A DNA stretch of 58,194 nt from an uncultured bacterium (GCA_903910645.1 CAIWAD010000061.1:1-58194), one strand, 5' to 3'; positions 1 to 9,489 are shown, counted from the first letter of the stretch. Numbers and translations are program-made. Notes: generated by a model not told the origin, from the letters alone.

Positions 1-2409
1 CAGGAAGGCACCGTGTTCTGCGGACAGGTGCGCTGGGCCACCTTCGGGGCCGTGGATGAGTTGAACGCCCAGCCCCATGTCATGTCGTGCAAACGCCCCA
101 TCTACGGTGCCCACAACGGCAACATCAGCAACAGCCCACAGTTGAAGGAGTGGCTGCTGGAGCGTGGCCACCGCATCCTCTCCGACAACGACGGTGAAAT
201 GCTCGTTCATCTCATCGAGGACCACTTCGACAGTGAGCTTGGAGAGGGTGTCCACGAGAGTCCGGAGGCTGCCATGCGGGCCGCCATCGTGGCCGCCGCC
301 CGCCAGGTTGAGGGCGCCTACGCGGCGGTGGTGGTGCTTCCGGAAACGGGCACCAGCTGGGCCATCAAGGCCGGCTCCAGCCTTTATGCGGGTCTGGGCG
401 TGGAGGAGGACGAGGGGCCGAACCCCTTCTTCCTGGCATCCAGCGACCTTACCGCCGTGCTCGGCCGCACGCGCATGATCCTGCCCTTGCGCCGGGGCCA
501 GTTCGTGGAGTACAAGGCCGACAAGTACCAGGTCTACGCCTTCGAGGAGATGGACTGGGACGACCCGGCACGCGGCCGCATCGTTCTCATGCCGGGCGAC
601 GCGGTGGAAGTCGCGCCGCGCTTCAGCCGCCTGCGCGTGGACGACATCGGCCTGCGCGAAGGTTACCGCTGGTACATGGAGCAGGAGATCGCCGATGAGG
701 TGGACAGCGCCCGTCGCCTGGTGCGCTATCTGTCCAATGGCAGCCCCCGTCTGCAGTTGTTCCGCCAAACCGGCACAGCGGGCCGTCGGGTGATGAGCAC
801 GGTGGAGGAGAGGCTCATCGAGCTCACCGACGCCCCGTCGCCGGAGGCGCTGCTGGAGGCCTGTCAGCGGCTTTTCGAGAACGATGCCCTATGGGAGCTC
901 TTCAGTGAACTGCCCGCCCGCCTGCGCACGGACTTCACCTTTTACAGCGATGCCGGACCCCATCTGGCCTGGGCACTGGAACGCTTCCCCGAGCATGCCC
1001 GCCGCGCCCTCCTGCTCCTGGCGGACCTCTACCACGAGAACGACGAAATCAACGAGCTCACCACCCAGCTCTACCGCTTCGTGGAAGAGGCGCGCCGCAG
1101 CCTGGAGCATGGCGGCCAGATCTACGCCGTCTGCTCCGGCACCAGCTACAACGCCGCGCGCACCGGCGCCATGTTCTTCAACGACCTCTGTGGCGTGAAG
1201 TTCGTGCCCCTCTTGCCCGGCGAGTATCGCAGCCAGTACAACCACAGCATCACGGCGCAGGATCTGCTGGTCACCATCTCTCAAAGCGGCGAGACCAAGG
1301 ATGTCATCGATGTGGTGGACGATCTGCGGCGCAAGGCGCCCCAGCTGAAGCACATCTGCGTGGTGAACAACATGAACTCCACCCTGGCCCAGGAGAAGGC
1401 CGATGTGGCCATTCCCCTGCGCTGTGGCCCGGAAATCGCCGTGCCCGCCACCAAGAGCTTCATCAACCAGCTCACCATGCTCTACGGCATGGCCCTGTAT
1501 CTGGCGGCGGCGCGGGGAGGACGCGAGCGTGGATCGGCCACGGGCTTCGAGGCCATCCTCGGCCGGCGGGAGCGCCTGGAGCAGATCCCGGATTTGCTGG
1601 CGCGCACCTTGAAGGAGACGGAGGCCTCGGTGGAGTTGGCCGCCGATGTGTTGTACCAGGCCCCCAGCCTGCACATCCTGGCCACCCGCATGTGGGGTGT
1701 GGCGCGGGAAGGCGCGCTCAAAATCCGCGAGGTGGTGCTGAACCATGCGGAGGGCATTGAGGCCACTGAATTCAAGCATGGCCCCAACACCATACTGGGT
1801 CTCAACACCGGCTTCGGACTGGATCAAGTGAAGGACTACACCCGCGCCCTGGGCGTCGAGCTGGCGCGCCAACTGGAGTCTGGCGCCTTGCCGGAGGAGG
1901 AGGGTGCGCTGGCCCAATGGCTGGAATCCCTGGCCGAGCGCATGTTTCCTGCGGCTTCGCAGGGCGAAGGACAGGCCTGCCCCGCGGCTCTTTCGTCCTC
2001 CGCGCACAACCAGGATGGCCAGGGTGTCTTCGACAGCCTCTACCGGGACTATCCCCTCATCTATGTGACGGGGCCGGGCAAGCGGGATGTGGAACTCACC
2101 ATCACCCAGATCAACACCCACAAAATCCGCGGCGCCATGAGCATTGTCATCGCGGAGGACGACGAGAACCTGCGCCGGGCCGCGCTGGAGCCGCCCATGG
2201 GCATGCGCGACTACAAGGGAATTTTCATTCCGTTGCCGCCGTCGGGGGATCTCATCACCACCACCTTCACCTCCATCCTGGTTCTGCAGCGCCTGGCCCT
2301 GCGCATGTGCGAGCGCAAGATGGCCCTGTTGGATCGCCTGGGCGTGAAGGACCACGGCGTGCATCCCGATGCCCCCAAGAATGTGAGCAAGAGCATCACC
2401 GTGGACTAA
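1..2409 (+). CDS. glmS: GlmS-like glutamine-fructose-6-phosphate aminotransferase, long form (5' partial)
   Basis: The reading frame is open to the first base, so the start codon and the catalytic N-terminal Cys lie outside the window. Visible parts are the end of a glutamine amidotransferase domain (VRWATFGAV, like the RWATHG motif, then NAQPH and AHNGNI) and two SIS sugar-isomerase domains. SIS1 has CSGTSYNAA, ISQSGET and PATKSF; SIS2 has REGALKIREVVLNHAEG and EFKHGP; the end, DAPKNVSKSITVD, matches the GlmS C-terminus. It should make glucosamine-6-phosphate from fructose-6-phosphate and glutamine for peptidoglycan and LPS. At about 802 visible residues it is much longer than the usual ~610: extra sequence lies before SIS1 (about residues 230-360) and inside SIS2 (about 610-690). 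A paralogue with another sugar substrate is possible because of these insertions. Confidence 0.8.
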   Translation, partial: QEGTVFCGQVRWATFGAVDELNAQPHVMSCKRPIYGAHNGNISNSPQLKEWLLERGHRILSDNDGEMLVHLIEDHFDSELGEGVHESPEAAMRAAIVAAARQVEGAYAAVVVLPETGTSWAIKAGSSLYAGLGVEEDEGPNPFFLASSDLTAVLGRTRMILPLRRGQFVEYKADKYQVYAFEEMDWDDPARGRIVLMPGDAVEVAPRFSRLRVDDIGLREGYRWYMEQEIADEVDSARRLVRYLSNGSPRLQLFRQTGTAGRRVMSTVEERLIELTDAPSPEALLEACQRLFENDALWELFSELPARLRTDFTFYSDAGPHLAWALERFPEHARRALLLLADLYHENDEINELTTQLYRFVEEARRSLEHGGQIYAVCSGTSYNAARTGAMFFNDLCGVKFVPLLPGEYRSQYNHSITAQDLLVTISQSGETKDVIDVVDDLRRKAPQLKHICVVNNMNSTLAQEKADVAIPLRCGPEIAVPATKSFINQLTMLYGMALYLAAARGGRERGSATGFEAILGRRERLEQIPDLLARTLKETEASVELAADVLYQAPSLHILATRMWGVAREGALKIREVVLNHAEGIEATEFKHGPNTILGLNTGFGLDQVKDYTRALGVELARQLESGALPEEEGALAQWLESLAERMFPAASQGEGQACPAALSSSAHNQDGQGVFDSLYRDYPLIYVTGPGKRDVELTITQINTHKIRGAMSIVIAEDDENLRRAALEPPMGMRDYKGIFIPLPPSGDLITTTFTSILVLQRLALRMCERKMALLDRLGVKDHGVHPDAPKNVSKSITVD

Positions 2410-2444
2410 GGGGCGCGCCCGTCCTGGAAGAGGTGCCAAGCGCC

Positions 2445-3311
2445 ATGCTTCAACTTCACCTGGCCGTGCTGCTCTTCGGTGCCGCCGCATTGGTTGCTCA
2501 ATCCACCCAATTGGATGCCCTGGCCCTGACCTTGGGGCGCTGTCTGGTGGCCGCCCCGCTCCTCCTGGGCCTGGCGCGTTGGCGAAGTGGTGGCCACCGG
2601 GCCTGGCCTGGCCTGCGCCACGGCCTGGGTGCCGGAGCACTGCTGGCCTTTCACTGGGCGGCATTTTTCCAGGCCATGCGCCTGGGCGGAGTGGCGGTGG
2701 CCCTGCTATCCTACGCCGCTTTTCCGGCCTTCAGCCTATTGGTGGAACGCCTGTTGCCCACCCAAACAAGGGAGCACGCGCTGCCCGCGGGATGGCAGGG
2801 TCTCCAGCTCCTCCTCTTGACCTTCGGACTATTGCTGCTGGCATTGCCACACGGAGGCCAGGGATCCCATCTGCCGGCCGCCCTGGCTTGGGGATTGGCG
2901 TCCGGCGCCGGCTTCGCACTGCTGGCCCACTGGAACGCCCGTTTGCGGAGCCTGCACGGCGCCCTGGCACTGACAGGCAGCCAGGTGGCAGGGGCGGCCC
3001 TGCTGCTGCTGCCCTTTGCCCTGCCCGCCTTGGCCACCGCCACCTTGCATGACTGGGCGGCCCTGCTGCTGCTTGGCTTGATGTGCACGGCTCTGGGACA
3101 TGGACTTTTTCAATGGGCCCTGGGCCGGGTCTCGCCCTTCCAGGCGGGAATCGCTGCAGGGCTGGAGCCCGTATATGGCCTTCTGCTGATGGCCGGTCTG
3201 GGCCAAACCGTGGAGATCCGGGAGTGGGTGGCCCTTCCCCTGATGGCGCTGGCGGCATTCCTGCCCTTGTTTGAGAAAGCAGGCATGGGCAGGTGGGTCA
3301 GGAGAAGCTGA
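2445..3311 (+). CDS. EamA/DMT-family membrane transporter
   Basis: This encodes a 288-residue, very hydrophobic protein with about ten membrane segments arranged as two EamA-like halves; the second half ends with the typical GLEPVYGLLLMAGLGQ stretch. Family members export or import small metabolites or amino acids through the inner membrane, and the substrate cannot be read from sequence. The ATG at 2445 is chosen because the protein begins directly with the first membrane helix and a purine-rich GGAAGAGG lies about 12 nt upstream. It starts 35 nt after the glmS-like gene and may be co-transcribed with it. Confidence 0.85.
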   Translation: MLQLHLAVLLFGAAALVAQSTQLDALALTLGRCLVAAPLLLGLARWRSGGHRAWPGLRHGLGAGALLAFHWAAFFQAMRLGGVAVALLSYAAFPAFSLLVERLLPTQTREHALPAGWQGLQLLLLTFGLLLLALPHGGQGSHLPAALAWGLASGAGFALLAHWNARLRSLHGALALTGSQVAGAALLLLPFALPALATATLHDWAALLLLGLMCTALGHGLFQWALGRVSPFQAGIAAGLEPVYGLLLMAGLGQTVEIREWVALPLMALAAFLPLFEKAGMGRWVRRS

Positions 3312-3604
3312 CAGTGCCTGGCTTTTCCATGTCCCGGACCTGGCCCTGTCAGGATCCGTGGATTGGCCCCACATCCATCCGCATTTTTTCGCGGTTTCAG
3401 CGGGAACCTGGACATGAGATTTTCCGTTTGGCCGCGCGCTCCCCAAAACCTTCTTCGAAGGGTGGGCGGGGAGGAGGTGGGTGGGCGCGTCTCTACAGAA
3501 ATTCGCAGGAGTTTGACGAACAGGTCGCGGGTCCATCGCCAGCACTTGGAAGATGAGGTTCAGCATCTGTCGCTGAAATGGAACAACAAGAAGCCCATTG
3601 GTCC
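3312..3604. other. intergenic stretch without a recognisable gene
   Basis: Between the end of the transporter gene and the aconitase terminator there are about 290 bases with short open frames on both strands. None has a convincing ribosome binding site or recognisable protein similarity. The two flanking genes converge here. I see no RNA gene or repeat. Confidence 0.5.
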
Positions 3605-3636
3605 AAAAAAGCCCGGCGCCATGGCGGCCGCCGGGC
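3605..3636 (-). terminator. intrinsic terminator of aconitase gene
   Basis: Reading the minus strand, a GC-rich hairpin (arms of about ten bases, GCCCGGCGgc and gcGCCGGGC, 3611-3636) is followed directly by six T residues. It lies about 22 nt past the aconitase stop codon, a classic rho-independent terminator layout. Confidence 0.85.
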
Positions 3637-3658
3637 TTTCCACATCCTGTCAACTGGA

Positions 3659-6379
3659 TCAGGCGCGGCCTTCCTTCAGGAAGCTCCGCAACACGGTCTG
3701 CAGAATGCCGCCATTGCGGTAGTAATCCACTTCCACCGGCGTGTCTATGCGACAGCGGGTTTCAAAGGAGCCGCTGCGCGTGCCATCGGCGCTCTGCCAT
3801 TGCACGGTCAGGGTTTGGCGGGCCTGCACCTGATCGTTCAGCTCAACGGTGAAGATCTCTGTGCCATCCAGGCCAAGGGTGGCGGGGCTTGCCCCCGGCG
3901 TGAACTGCAGGGGCAGCACGCCCATGCCCACCAGATTGGCGCGATGGATGCGCTCGAAGCTCTCGGCGATCACCAATCGAACTCCCAGCAGGGCGGCGCC
4001 CTTGGCGGCCCAGTCCCGGCTGGACCCTGTGCCGTATTCCTTGCCCGCCAACACCGCCAGCGGCACGCCGGCATCCATGTAGAGGCGGCTGGCATCGTAG
4101 ATGGGCATCACCTGGCCCGTGGGCAAATGGGTGGTCCAGCCGCCCTCGGTGCCAGGGGCCAACTGGTTGCGCAATCGGATGTTGCCGAAGGTTCCGCGCG
4201 TCATCACGCGGTCGTTGCCACGACGGCTGCCGTAGCTGTTGAAATCCGCCACCGCCACGCCGTTCTCCTTCAGGTAGCGGCCGCCGGGCATGGCCTCGGG
4301 GATGCGCCCCGCCGGGCTGATATGGTCGGTGGTCACGCTGTCGCCCAACTTGGCCAGGGCCCGCGCTCCGCGGATGGAGGAAATGGGCCCGGGGCTCTCT
4401 TCCAGGCCCTGGAAGAAGGGCGGTTCCTGGATGTAGGTGCTGGTTTCGTCCCAGGCGTAAAGGTCGCCGGCACGCACCTGGATGGCGTTCCACGCCTCAT
4501 TGGAGGCGCCCACGCCTTCGTAGAGTTCGCGGAAGACCTCCGGCCGCATGGCCAGACCCATCAGGTCCGCCACTTCGGCGTTGGTGGGCCAAATGTCCTT
4601 CAAGAAAACCGGCTGGCCCTGGCTGTCCAAGCCCAGCGCCTCGGTGCTCAGGTCCTTGGTCACGGAGCCGGCCAGGGCGTAGGCAACCACCAATGGCGGA
4701 CTGGCCAGGTAGTTGGCCTTGATGCGCGGATGCACGCGGCCCTCGAAATTGCGATTGCCGGAGAGCACGCCGGCCACCACCACCTCGCTATCCGCCAGGC
4801 CGTTCTCCAGTTCGTCCCGCAGGGGGCCGCTGTTGCCAATGCAGGTGGTGCAGCCATAGCCCACATTGTGGAAGCCCAGGGCCTCGAAGCCCTCCATCAG
4901 GCCGGCGTCCGTTAAATAGCGCGTCACCACGCGGCTGCCGGGGGAAAGACTGGTCTTCACGGTGGGAGGAACCTTCAGGCCGCGGGCGGCGGCCTTTTTC
5001 GCCACCAGACCTGCCGCCAACAGCACGCCGGGATTGCTCGTGTTGGTGCAGGAGGTAATGGCCGCCAGCACCACATCGCCATGCTTCAGCTCGAAGTCGC
5101 CTTCCTTCAGCGTGACGGGAAGGCTGATGTCCAACTGCTCTTCGTTCAAGCCGAAGCCCTTGGCGGCGGGTGGCGCGCTTAGGCCCGCCTGGAAGTCCGC
5201 CTTCACCTGGTGCAGGGAAACACGGTCCTGGGGGCGCTTGGGGCCGGCCAGACACGGTTCCACGGTGCTCAGGTCCAGTTCCAGAGTGTCGGTGAACACG
5301 GGATCCGGCGTGGCATCGGTGCGGAAGAGTCCCTGCTCCTTCATGTAGCGCTCAACGCAGTCCACCAGTTTGGGATCACGACCCGTCTGCAGCAGATAGC
5401 GCATGGTCTCGGCGTCCATGGGGCAGAAGCCCATGGTGGCACCGTACTCGGGTGCCATGTTGGCCAAAGTGGCGCGATCCGCCAGACTCATGGCGGACAG
5501 GCCCGGTCCGAAGTACTCCACAAACTTGCCCACCACACCCTTCTTGCGCAGCATCTCCACGCAGGTCAGGGTCACATCGGTGGCGGTGACGCCCTCCCGC
5601 GCCCGTCCGGACAGGCGGAAGCCCACCACTTCGGGGATGAGCATGTAAATGGGCTGGCCCAGCATGACGGCTTCGGCTTCAATGCCGCCCACGCCCCAAC
5701 CTGCAATGCCCAGACCGTTGATCATGGTGGTGTGGCTGTCCGTGCCCACGCAGCTGTCGGGGAAGACCACCTGCAGGCCCTCTTCCGGGCGGCTCAACAC
5801 GCCGCGGGCCAGGTATTCCAGGTTCACCTGGTGAATGATGCCCACCGCCGGCGGCACCACGCCGAAGTTGTCGAAGGCCTGCTGTCCCCAGCGCAGGAAC
5901 TCATAGCGCTCGCGGTTGCGGTGGAACTCCAGTTCCGTGTTGGTGCGCAAGGCATCCGGCGAGGCGTAGGCGTCCACCTGGATGCTGTGGTCAATCACCA
6001 GGTCCACCGGCACCACCGGATTGATGCGCCTGGGATCGCCGCCCAGACGGGCCATGGCGCTGCGCAGGGCCGCAAGGTCCACCACCGCGGGCACGCCGGT
6101 GAAGTCCTGCAGGACCACGCGGGCCGGGCGGTAGGGGATTTCCTCATCCGTGGGACTGGCGGGATCCCAGCCGGCGATGCGGCGCACATCCTCCTCACCC
6201 ACCACCTGCCCGTCGCAGTGCCGTAGAACGCTTTCCAGCAGGATCTTGATGGAGAAGGGCAGGCGACTCACCTGTCCCATGCCCAGACGCTCCAACTGCT
6301 CCAGGCGATAAATGTGGGCGGGACCCGCGCCGCTGTCAAACGTGCCGCGGGCACCCAGCAGATTCAGGGTGCGAGACAT
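3659..6379 (-). CDS. acnA: aconitate hydratase A
   Basis: This 906-residue protein is a full-length AcnA/IRP-type aconitase, which interconverts citrate and isocitrate in the TCA cycle using a 4Fe-4S cluster. The cluster cysteines are visible in [10 protein letters not shown] (near residue 444) and [12 protein letters not shown], and the C-terminal swivel domain carries the substrate-binding [10 protein letters not shown]. The ATG at 6379 is chosen over the upstream start at 6469 because the protein then begins like other AcnA proteins (short tail, then ~[15 protein letters not shown]) and a GGGAG lies about 8 nt upstream. It is a single-gene unit, divergent from the rlmB-mazG pair. Confidence 0.95.
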   Translation of the reverse strand: MSRTLNLLGARGTFDSGAGPAHIYRLEQLERLGMGQVSRLPFSIKILLESVLRHCDGQVVGEEDVRRIAGWDPASPTDEEIPYRPARVVLQDFTGVPAVVDLAALRSAMARLGGDPRRINPVVPVDLVIDHSIQVDAYASPDALRTNTELEFHRNRERYEFLRWGQQAFDNFGVVPPAVGIIHQVNLEYLARGVLSRPEEGLQVVFPDSCVGTDSHTTMINGLGIAGWGVGGIEAEAVMLGQPIYMLIPEVVGFRLSGRAREGVTATDVTLTCVEMLRKKGVVGKFVEYFGPGLSAMSLADRATLANMAPEYGATMGFCPMDAETMRYLLQTGRDPKLVDCVERYMKEQGLFRTDATPDPVFTDTLELDLSTVEPCLAGPKRPQDRVSLHQVKADFQAGLSAPPAAKGFGLNEEQLDISLPVTLKEGDFELKHGDVVLAAITSCTNTSNPGVLLAAGLVAKKAAARGLKVPPTVKTSLSPGSRVVTRYLTDAGLMEGFEALGFHNVGYGCTTCIGNSGPLRDELENGLADSEVVVAGVLSGNRNFEGRVHPRIKANYLASPPLVVAYALAGSVTKDLSTEALGLDSQGQPVFLKDIWPTNAEVADLMGLAMRPEVFRELYEGVGASNEAWNAIQVRAGDLYAWDETSTYIQEPPFFQGLEESPGPISSIRGARALAKLGDSVTTDHISPAGRIPEAMPGGRYLKENGVAVADFNSYGSRRGNDRVMTRGTFGNIRLRNQLAPGTEGGWTTHLPTGQVMPIYDASRLYMDAGVPLAVLAGKEYGTGSSRDWAAKGAALLGVRLVIAESFERIHRANLVGMGVLPLQFTPGASPATLGLDGTEIFTVELNDQVQARQTLTVQWQSADGTRSGSFETRCRIDTPVEVDYYRNGGILQTVLRSFLKEGRA

Positions 6380-6516
6380 GTGGGCTCCCAAGTGGAAGGT
6401 GGACGATTGCCCGACGAACAAGGCCGGGTCTCCTGTTGCGCGAAGAAGGTAGGAAAGCCGGATCTCCACGCCCGCTTTGTGCCAAACACTCCCGCAATTG
6501 GCCCCGCTTCAGGCTG

Positions 6517-6522
6517 TATCTT
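6517..6522 (+). promoter_or_regulatory. possible -10 element (TATCTT) for rlmB-mazG
   Basis: TATCTTG lies 53 nt before the rlmB start in the aconitase/rlmB divergent region. The same TA[C/T]CTT pattern precedes several other genes in this window. No convincing -35 box is present at 17-nt spacing, so the call is weak. Confidence 0.3.
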
Positions 6523-6574
6523 GACGCACGATTTCCAGGCACCGCCGCAGCAGCGGCCCCATTCAGGACCAACC

Positions 6575-7414
6575 ATGACGGATTCCACTCCTCCGCGTCC
6601 CCGGCGCCCCCGCCCACAAGGCGACAATCGACCCGCCCCGCGTCCCGGCGCCTGGCGCAAGCCCGATCCCCCCGATCCCAACGCGCCGCTATGGATCAGC
6701 GGGCGCCATCCTGTGCTGGAGGCCCTGCGCGCGGGTCTGCCCGCCCGTCGCCTGCTGCTGCGGGGTCCCGTGCAAAGCGGCCTGTTGGCTGAGCTGCGCC
6801 AGGAGGCCCGTCGCCGCGGCGTGGCGGTGACTGAGGCGGACAATGCCCTGCTGGATCGTACCCTGAAACACACCGAGCATCGCGGTGCCGCCCTGGAGCT
6901 GGAGCCGCTGGGCGAGCGTCTCCTGACCACAGAATTGCCAAAGCTGGAGGCGGGCCTTGCCCGGCCTCTCCTGCTTGTGCTGGACGGCCTGCAGGATCCC
7001 CAGAATCTGGGAGCTGTGGCCCGCTCGTCGGAAGCCGCCGGCGTTACCGCCCTGGTGGTGGGACGCTGGGCCCAGGCGCCACTGGGGGATGCGGCCTTCC
7101 GCGCCAGTGCCGGGGCACTGGCCTGGCTTCCTGTGCTGGTGGTGGATGAGGTGTCCGAAGGCCTGGAATGGTTGGGGCGCAGGGGCTATCATCGCCTGGG
7201 TTTGTCGGAGAAATCCAGCCAGGCGCTGGACACGCTGAATCCCAGCCAGCCTTTGGCCATTGTGCTGGGCGGAGAAGGTCGCGGGCTGTCCCAGCGTGTG
7301 CGCGAGCAGCTGGACGGCGCGGTGGCCATTCCCATGCGCGGCCATGTGGGCAGCTTGAACGCCAGCGTGGCCGCCGCTGTGGTCATTTACCAGGTAACGG
7401 GAATGCAGGCATGA
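6575..7414 (+). CDS. rlmB: TrmH/SpoU-family RNA 2'-O-methyltransferase (RlmB type)
   Basis: This 279-residue SPOUT methyltransferase has a Pro/Arg-rich basic tail (residues 1-40), an RNA-binding N-terminal domain starting at ISGRHPVLEALRAG, and the SAM-binding trefoil-knot domain. The three SpoU motifs are clear: DPQNLGAVARSSEAAGV, VLGGEGRGLS and IPMRGHVGSLNASVA. RlmB methylates the 2'-O of G2251 in 23S rRNA; a tRNA target cannot be ruled out. The ATG at 6575 has AGGA about 7 nt upstream and gives the expected family length. Its stop overlaps the mazG start (ATGA), so the two are translationally coupled. Confidence 0.85.
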   Translation: MTDSTPPRPRRPRPQGDNRPAPRPGAWRKPDPPDPNAPLWISGRHPVLEALRAGLPARRLLLRGPVQSGLLAELRQEARRRGVAVTEADNALLDRTLKHTEHRGAALELEPLGERLLTTELPKLEAGLARPLLLVLDGLQDPQNLGAVARSSEAAGVTALVVGRWAQAPLGDAAFRASAGALAWLPVLVVDEVSEGLEWLGRRGYHRLGLSEKSSQALDTLNPSQPLAIVLGGEGRGLSQRVREQLDGAVAIPMRGHVGSLNASVAAAVVIYQVTGMQA

Positions 7415-8262
7415 GCCCGGGCGATTTGGACGCCCGCCTTGACGCGCAACAGATCAGCGATGCGGAGCGGGATGGCCAGGCTTTGACGCGCTTGCTGAAA
7501 GTGCTCAAGGTGTTGCGCGGCCCGGACGGGTGCCCCTGGGACAAGGAGCAGACCCATGCCAGCCTGCGTCCCTATTTGCTGGAAGAGTGTCATGAAGTGC
7601 TGGAGGCCATCGACAGCGGCTCCATGGATGCCTTGCGAGAAGAGCTTGGCGACCTGGCCCTGCATGTGGCCTTTCAAGGGGAGCTGGCGGAGGAGAGCGG
7701 CGCGTTCCGCCTGGCGGATTCCCTGGATCACATCTGTGAGAAACTGCTTCGTCGCCATCCCCATGTCTTTGGGGAGAGTGCGGCGGAGAATGCCCGGGAT
7801 GTGGAGCGGCTTTGGGAAAAGGTGAAGGCGGACGAGCGCAAGGGCGCGGGCGAGGCTCCTCCCGCGTCCATCCTGGAAGGACTGCCCAAGGCGCTGCCCG
7901 GGCTGTTGAAAGCCATGCGCATCCAGGAGAAGGTGGCCGGCGTGGGTTTCGAGTGGGAAAGTGTGGAAGGAGCCGTGGCCAAGCTGGAGGAGGAATACGC
8001 TGAATTTCGCCAGGCCCTGGCCGAAAAGGACAGGCGCGCCATGGAGGCGGAGTTCGGGGATTTCCTCTTTTCCGTGGTGAACATTGCCCGCTATTTGAAA
8101 GTGCAGCCGGAGGAGGCCCTGCGCCTGACCAACGAGAAGTTCATGCGCCGTTTCCGCCAGGTGGAGGAGCGTTTGCACGCCCAGGGAGGGGACTTGGCCA
8201 CCGCCGGACTGGATCGACTGGATGTCTTGTGGAATGAGGTGAAGGCGCAGGAATCTGCTTGA
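7411..8262 (+). CDS. mazG: nucleoside triphosphate pyrophosphohydrolase MazG
   Basis: This 283-residue protein carries two MazG repeats. The first has the CPWDKEQTHASLRPYLLEE signature followed by EExxD-type acidic motifs (EELGDLALHVAF); the second has EEYAEF and EAEFGDFLFSVVNIARY. MazG hydrolyses non-canonical or excess NTPs to NMP and pyrophosphate, cleansing the nucleotide pool. It begins within the stop codon of the upstream methyltransferase gene, which implies a two-gene operon. Confidence 0.92.
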   Translation: MSPGDLDARLDAQQISDAERDGQALTRLLKVLKVLRGPDGCPWDKEQTHASLRPYLLEECHEVLEAIDSGSMDALREELGDLALHVAFQGELAEESGAFRLADSLDHICEKLLRRHPHVFGESAAENARDVERLWEKVKADERKGAGEAPPASILEGLPKALPGLLKAMRIQEKVAGVGFEWESVEGAVAKLEEEYAEFRQALAEKDRRAMEAEFGDFLFSVVNIARYLKVQPEEALRLTNEKFMRRFRQVEERLHAQGGDLATAGLDRLDVLWNEVKAQESA

Positions 8263-8386
8263 TGCGTCCATCGGGCTTGCTTAGCTTTGCTTCCGTTGCA
8301 TCGAACCGGGGCAGCGCCCTGCCATGACACGGCGAAGATCGGTGCCATCACGCTTTGCACCTGTCTTTGGTGTCGTTGCCTGGGAC

Positions 8387-8402
8387 TGTGAACAAGGTCA
8401 CA
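8387..8402. promoter_or_regulatory. CRP-like palindrome TGTGA-N6-TCACA
   Basis: A perfect match to the CRP-family half-site pair lies 23 nt before the start of the small DRR-tailed gene. Its position just upstream of the ribosome binding site would fit a repressor site or a short leader. No CRP-family regulator is encoded in the window, and a chance occurrence is possible. Confidence 0.3.
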
Positions 8403-8425
8403 CCACATAAACGCCAGGAGTTCCC

Positions 8426-8656
8426 ATGTACAACTACACCGTCACGCGGGATTGTGAGTCCATGGACCGCCGTTTTGCCCTTCACCAGGGCGAGCAGGTC
8501 TATGGCAACGGCAACTTCGTTGGCAAGGTTGGCGTGCTGAAGGATGGCGTGTGGGATCTGGTGGATCGGGATGCCCTGCAGCGCATTCGCTCCGGACATG
8601 ACCGTCGTCAGGGAAGTGGGGACCGCCGCATGAGCCTGGACCGCCGCGAACTCTAA
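8426..8656 (+). CDS. small hypothetical protein with DRR-rich tail
   Basis: This 76-residue protein is not assigned to a family. It begins MYNYTVTRDC, has a short glycine-rich middle (YGNGNFVGKVGVLKDGVW) that may form a few beta strands, and ends in a basic tail with three spaced DRR triplets. Similar RR-DRR tails occur on regulatory and PilZ-linked proteins in many bacteria, but their role is not clear. It is probably real: AGGAG lies 7 nt before the ATG, and it has its own intergenic flanks. It is predicted cytoplasmic. Confidence 0.7.
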   Translation: MYNYTVTRDCESMDRRFALHQGEQVYGNGNFVGKVGVLKDGVWDLVDRDALQRIRSGHDRRQGSGDRRMSLDRREL

Positions 8657-8779
8657 GTCGGCTGGCAAGGGTCGCGTCGTTGGCTCGCTGATGATGCGGC
8701 CTCCCGCAATGTGATCCGCGCAGGCCCGCTTCCCGGGCGGCACGCCGCACAAGGCACTTGAAAATTCTTGCTTTTTCCC

Positions 8780-8809
8780 TTGACTGCCTGAAAAAACGCT
8801 TTCTACCTT
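8780..8809 (+). promoter_or_regulatory. probable sigma-70-type promoter of the HU gene
   Basis: A TTGACT -35 box (8780-8785) is followed after 18 nt by TACCTT (8804-8809), itself followed by G. The region between is A-rich. It lies about 70 nt before the HU start codon. Confidence 0.55.
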
Positions 8810-8877
8810 GCAGCGCAGCCAAGCGGCTGCAGCAGCCGCCCGGCTGCTTGTCACACAACCTGTTCATGGAGGATCCG

Positions 8878-9195
8878 ATGGCCAAGACGACTAAGGATGT
8901 GAAGCCCGCGACGAAGGAAGCCAAGCCTCCGTTCAATAAGGGCGATCTGATCGAGTACGTTGCCAAGGCGACCAACCTGCCCAAGACCCAGGCGAAGGTT
9001 GCCGTGGAAGCCGTGCTGGACGGCATCAAGAAGAACGCCAAGCGTGATGTGCGTCTGGTGGGCTTCGGTTCCTTCTCTGTGGTGAAGCGCAAGGCGCGCA
9101 AGGGCTTCAACCCGCAGACCAAGGCCAAGATTGACATCAAGGCCTCCAAGACCGTGAAGTTCCGTCCCGGCCAGGCCTTCAAGGCCACGGTCTAA
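8878..9195 (+). CDS. HU/IHF-family DNA-binding protein
   Basis: This 105-residue protein is an HU-type nucleoid protein with a lysine-rich N-terminal extension (MAKTTKDVKPATKEAKP) not found in E. coli HU. The core follows: a helical dimerisation part (NKGDLIEYVAKATNLPKTQ), then GFGSFSVVKRKARKGFNPQT, whose beta arm inserts into the DNA minor groove. It compacts and bends DNA. The ATG at 8878 is preceded by GGAGGA at 8868-8873. The gene has its own promoter and terminator, so it is monocistronic. Confidence 0.95.
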   Translation: MAKTTKDVKPATKEAKPPFNKGDLIEYVAKATNLPKTQAKVAVEAVLDGIKKNAKRDVRLVGFGSFSVVKRKARKGFNPQTKAKIDIKASKTVKFRPGQAFKATV

Positions 9196-9217
9196 GAACT
9201 TCGCTCTGCTTGCAGCA

Positions 9218-9240
9218 AGGCCCCCTCGTGGGGCCTTTTT
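9218..9240 (+). terminator. intrinsic terminator after HU gene
   Basis: The arms AGGCCCC (9218-9224) and GGGGCCT (9230-9236) enclose a 5-nt loop and are followed by a T run to 9240, 23 nt past the HU stop. Confidence 0.9.
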
Positions 9241-9265
9241 CATGCCCATGCCAGGCGGACGCCCG

Positions 9266-9294
9266 TTGCAGTTTTCTTTACGCCATGCTAAACT
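9266..9294 (+). promoter_or_regulatory. promoter of the tRNA cluster
   Basis: TTGCAG (9266-9271), a 17-nt spacer and TAAACT (9289-9294) make a good sigma-70-type promoter, with a start expected about 12-15 nt before tRNA-Pro. Confidence 0.65.
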
Positions 9295-9313
9295 CCTGGC
9301 CTGTTCATTGCAG

Positions 9314-9387
9314 CGGGGCGTTGCGCAGTCTGGTAGCGCGCCTGCTTTGGGAGCAGGAGGTCGCTGGTTCGAATCCAGTCGCCCCGA
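9314..9387 (+). tRNA. tRNA-Pro (anticodon TGG)
   Basis: The 7-bp acceptor stem pairs CGGGGCG with CGCCCCG. The anticodon stem CCTGC/GCAGG has loop TTTGGGA, which places TGG at 34-36. The T loop is GTTCGAATCC-like and the discriminator base is A. The CCA end is not encoded. Confidence 0.95.
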
Positions 9388-9404
9388 CTCCGCGGCGCGT
9401 TATT

Positions 9405-9477
9405 GCGCTCGTAGCTCAATGGATAGAGCACCGGCCTTCTAAGCCGTAGGTTGAAGGTTCGAATCCTTCCGGGCGCG
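9405..9477 (+). tRNA. tRNA-Arg (anticodon TCT)
   Basis: Acceptor strands GCGCTCG and CGGGCGC pair with one G-T wobble. The anticodon loop is CTTCTAA, giving TCT, and the T arm is GAAGG-TTCGAAT-CCTTC. The discriminator is G and CCA is not encoded. It is 17 nt after tRNA-Pro. Confidence 0.95.
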
Positions 9478-9489
9478 GTCGGTCTTGAT

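Noticed and set aside
3293-3722. Short plus-strand frames between the transporter and aconitase genes
   Set aside because: They overlap the aconitase terminator and 3' end, lack ribosome binding sites and have no recognisable protein character.
6380-6469. Upstream start for aconitase at 6469
   Set aside because: The extra 30 residues do not resemble AcnA and overlap the promoter region shared with rlmB.
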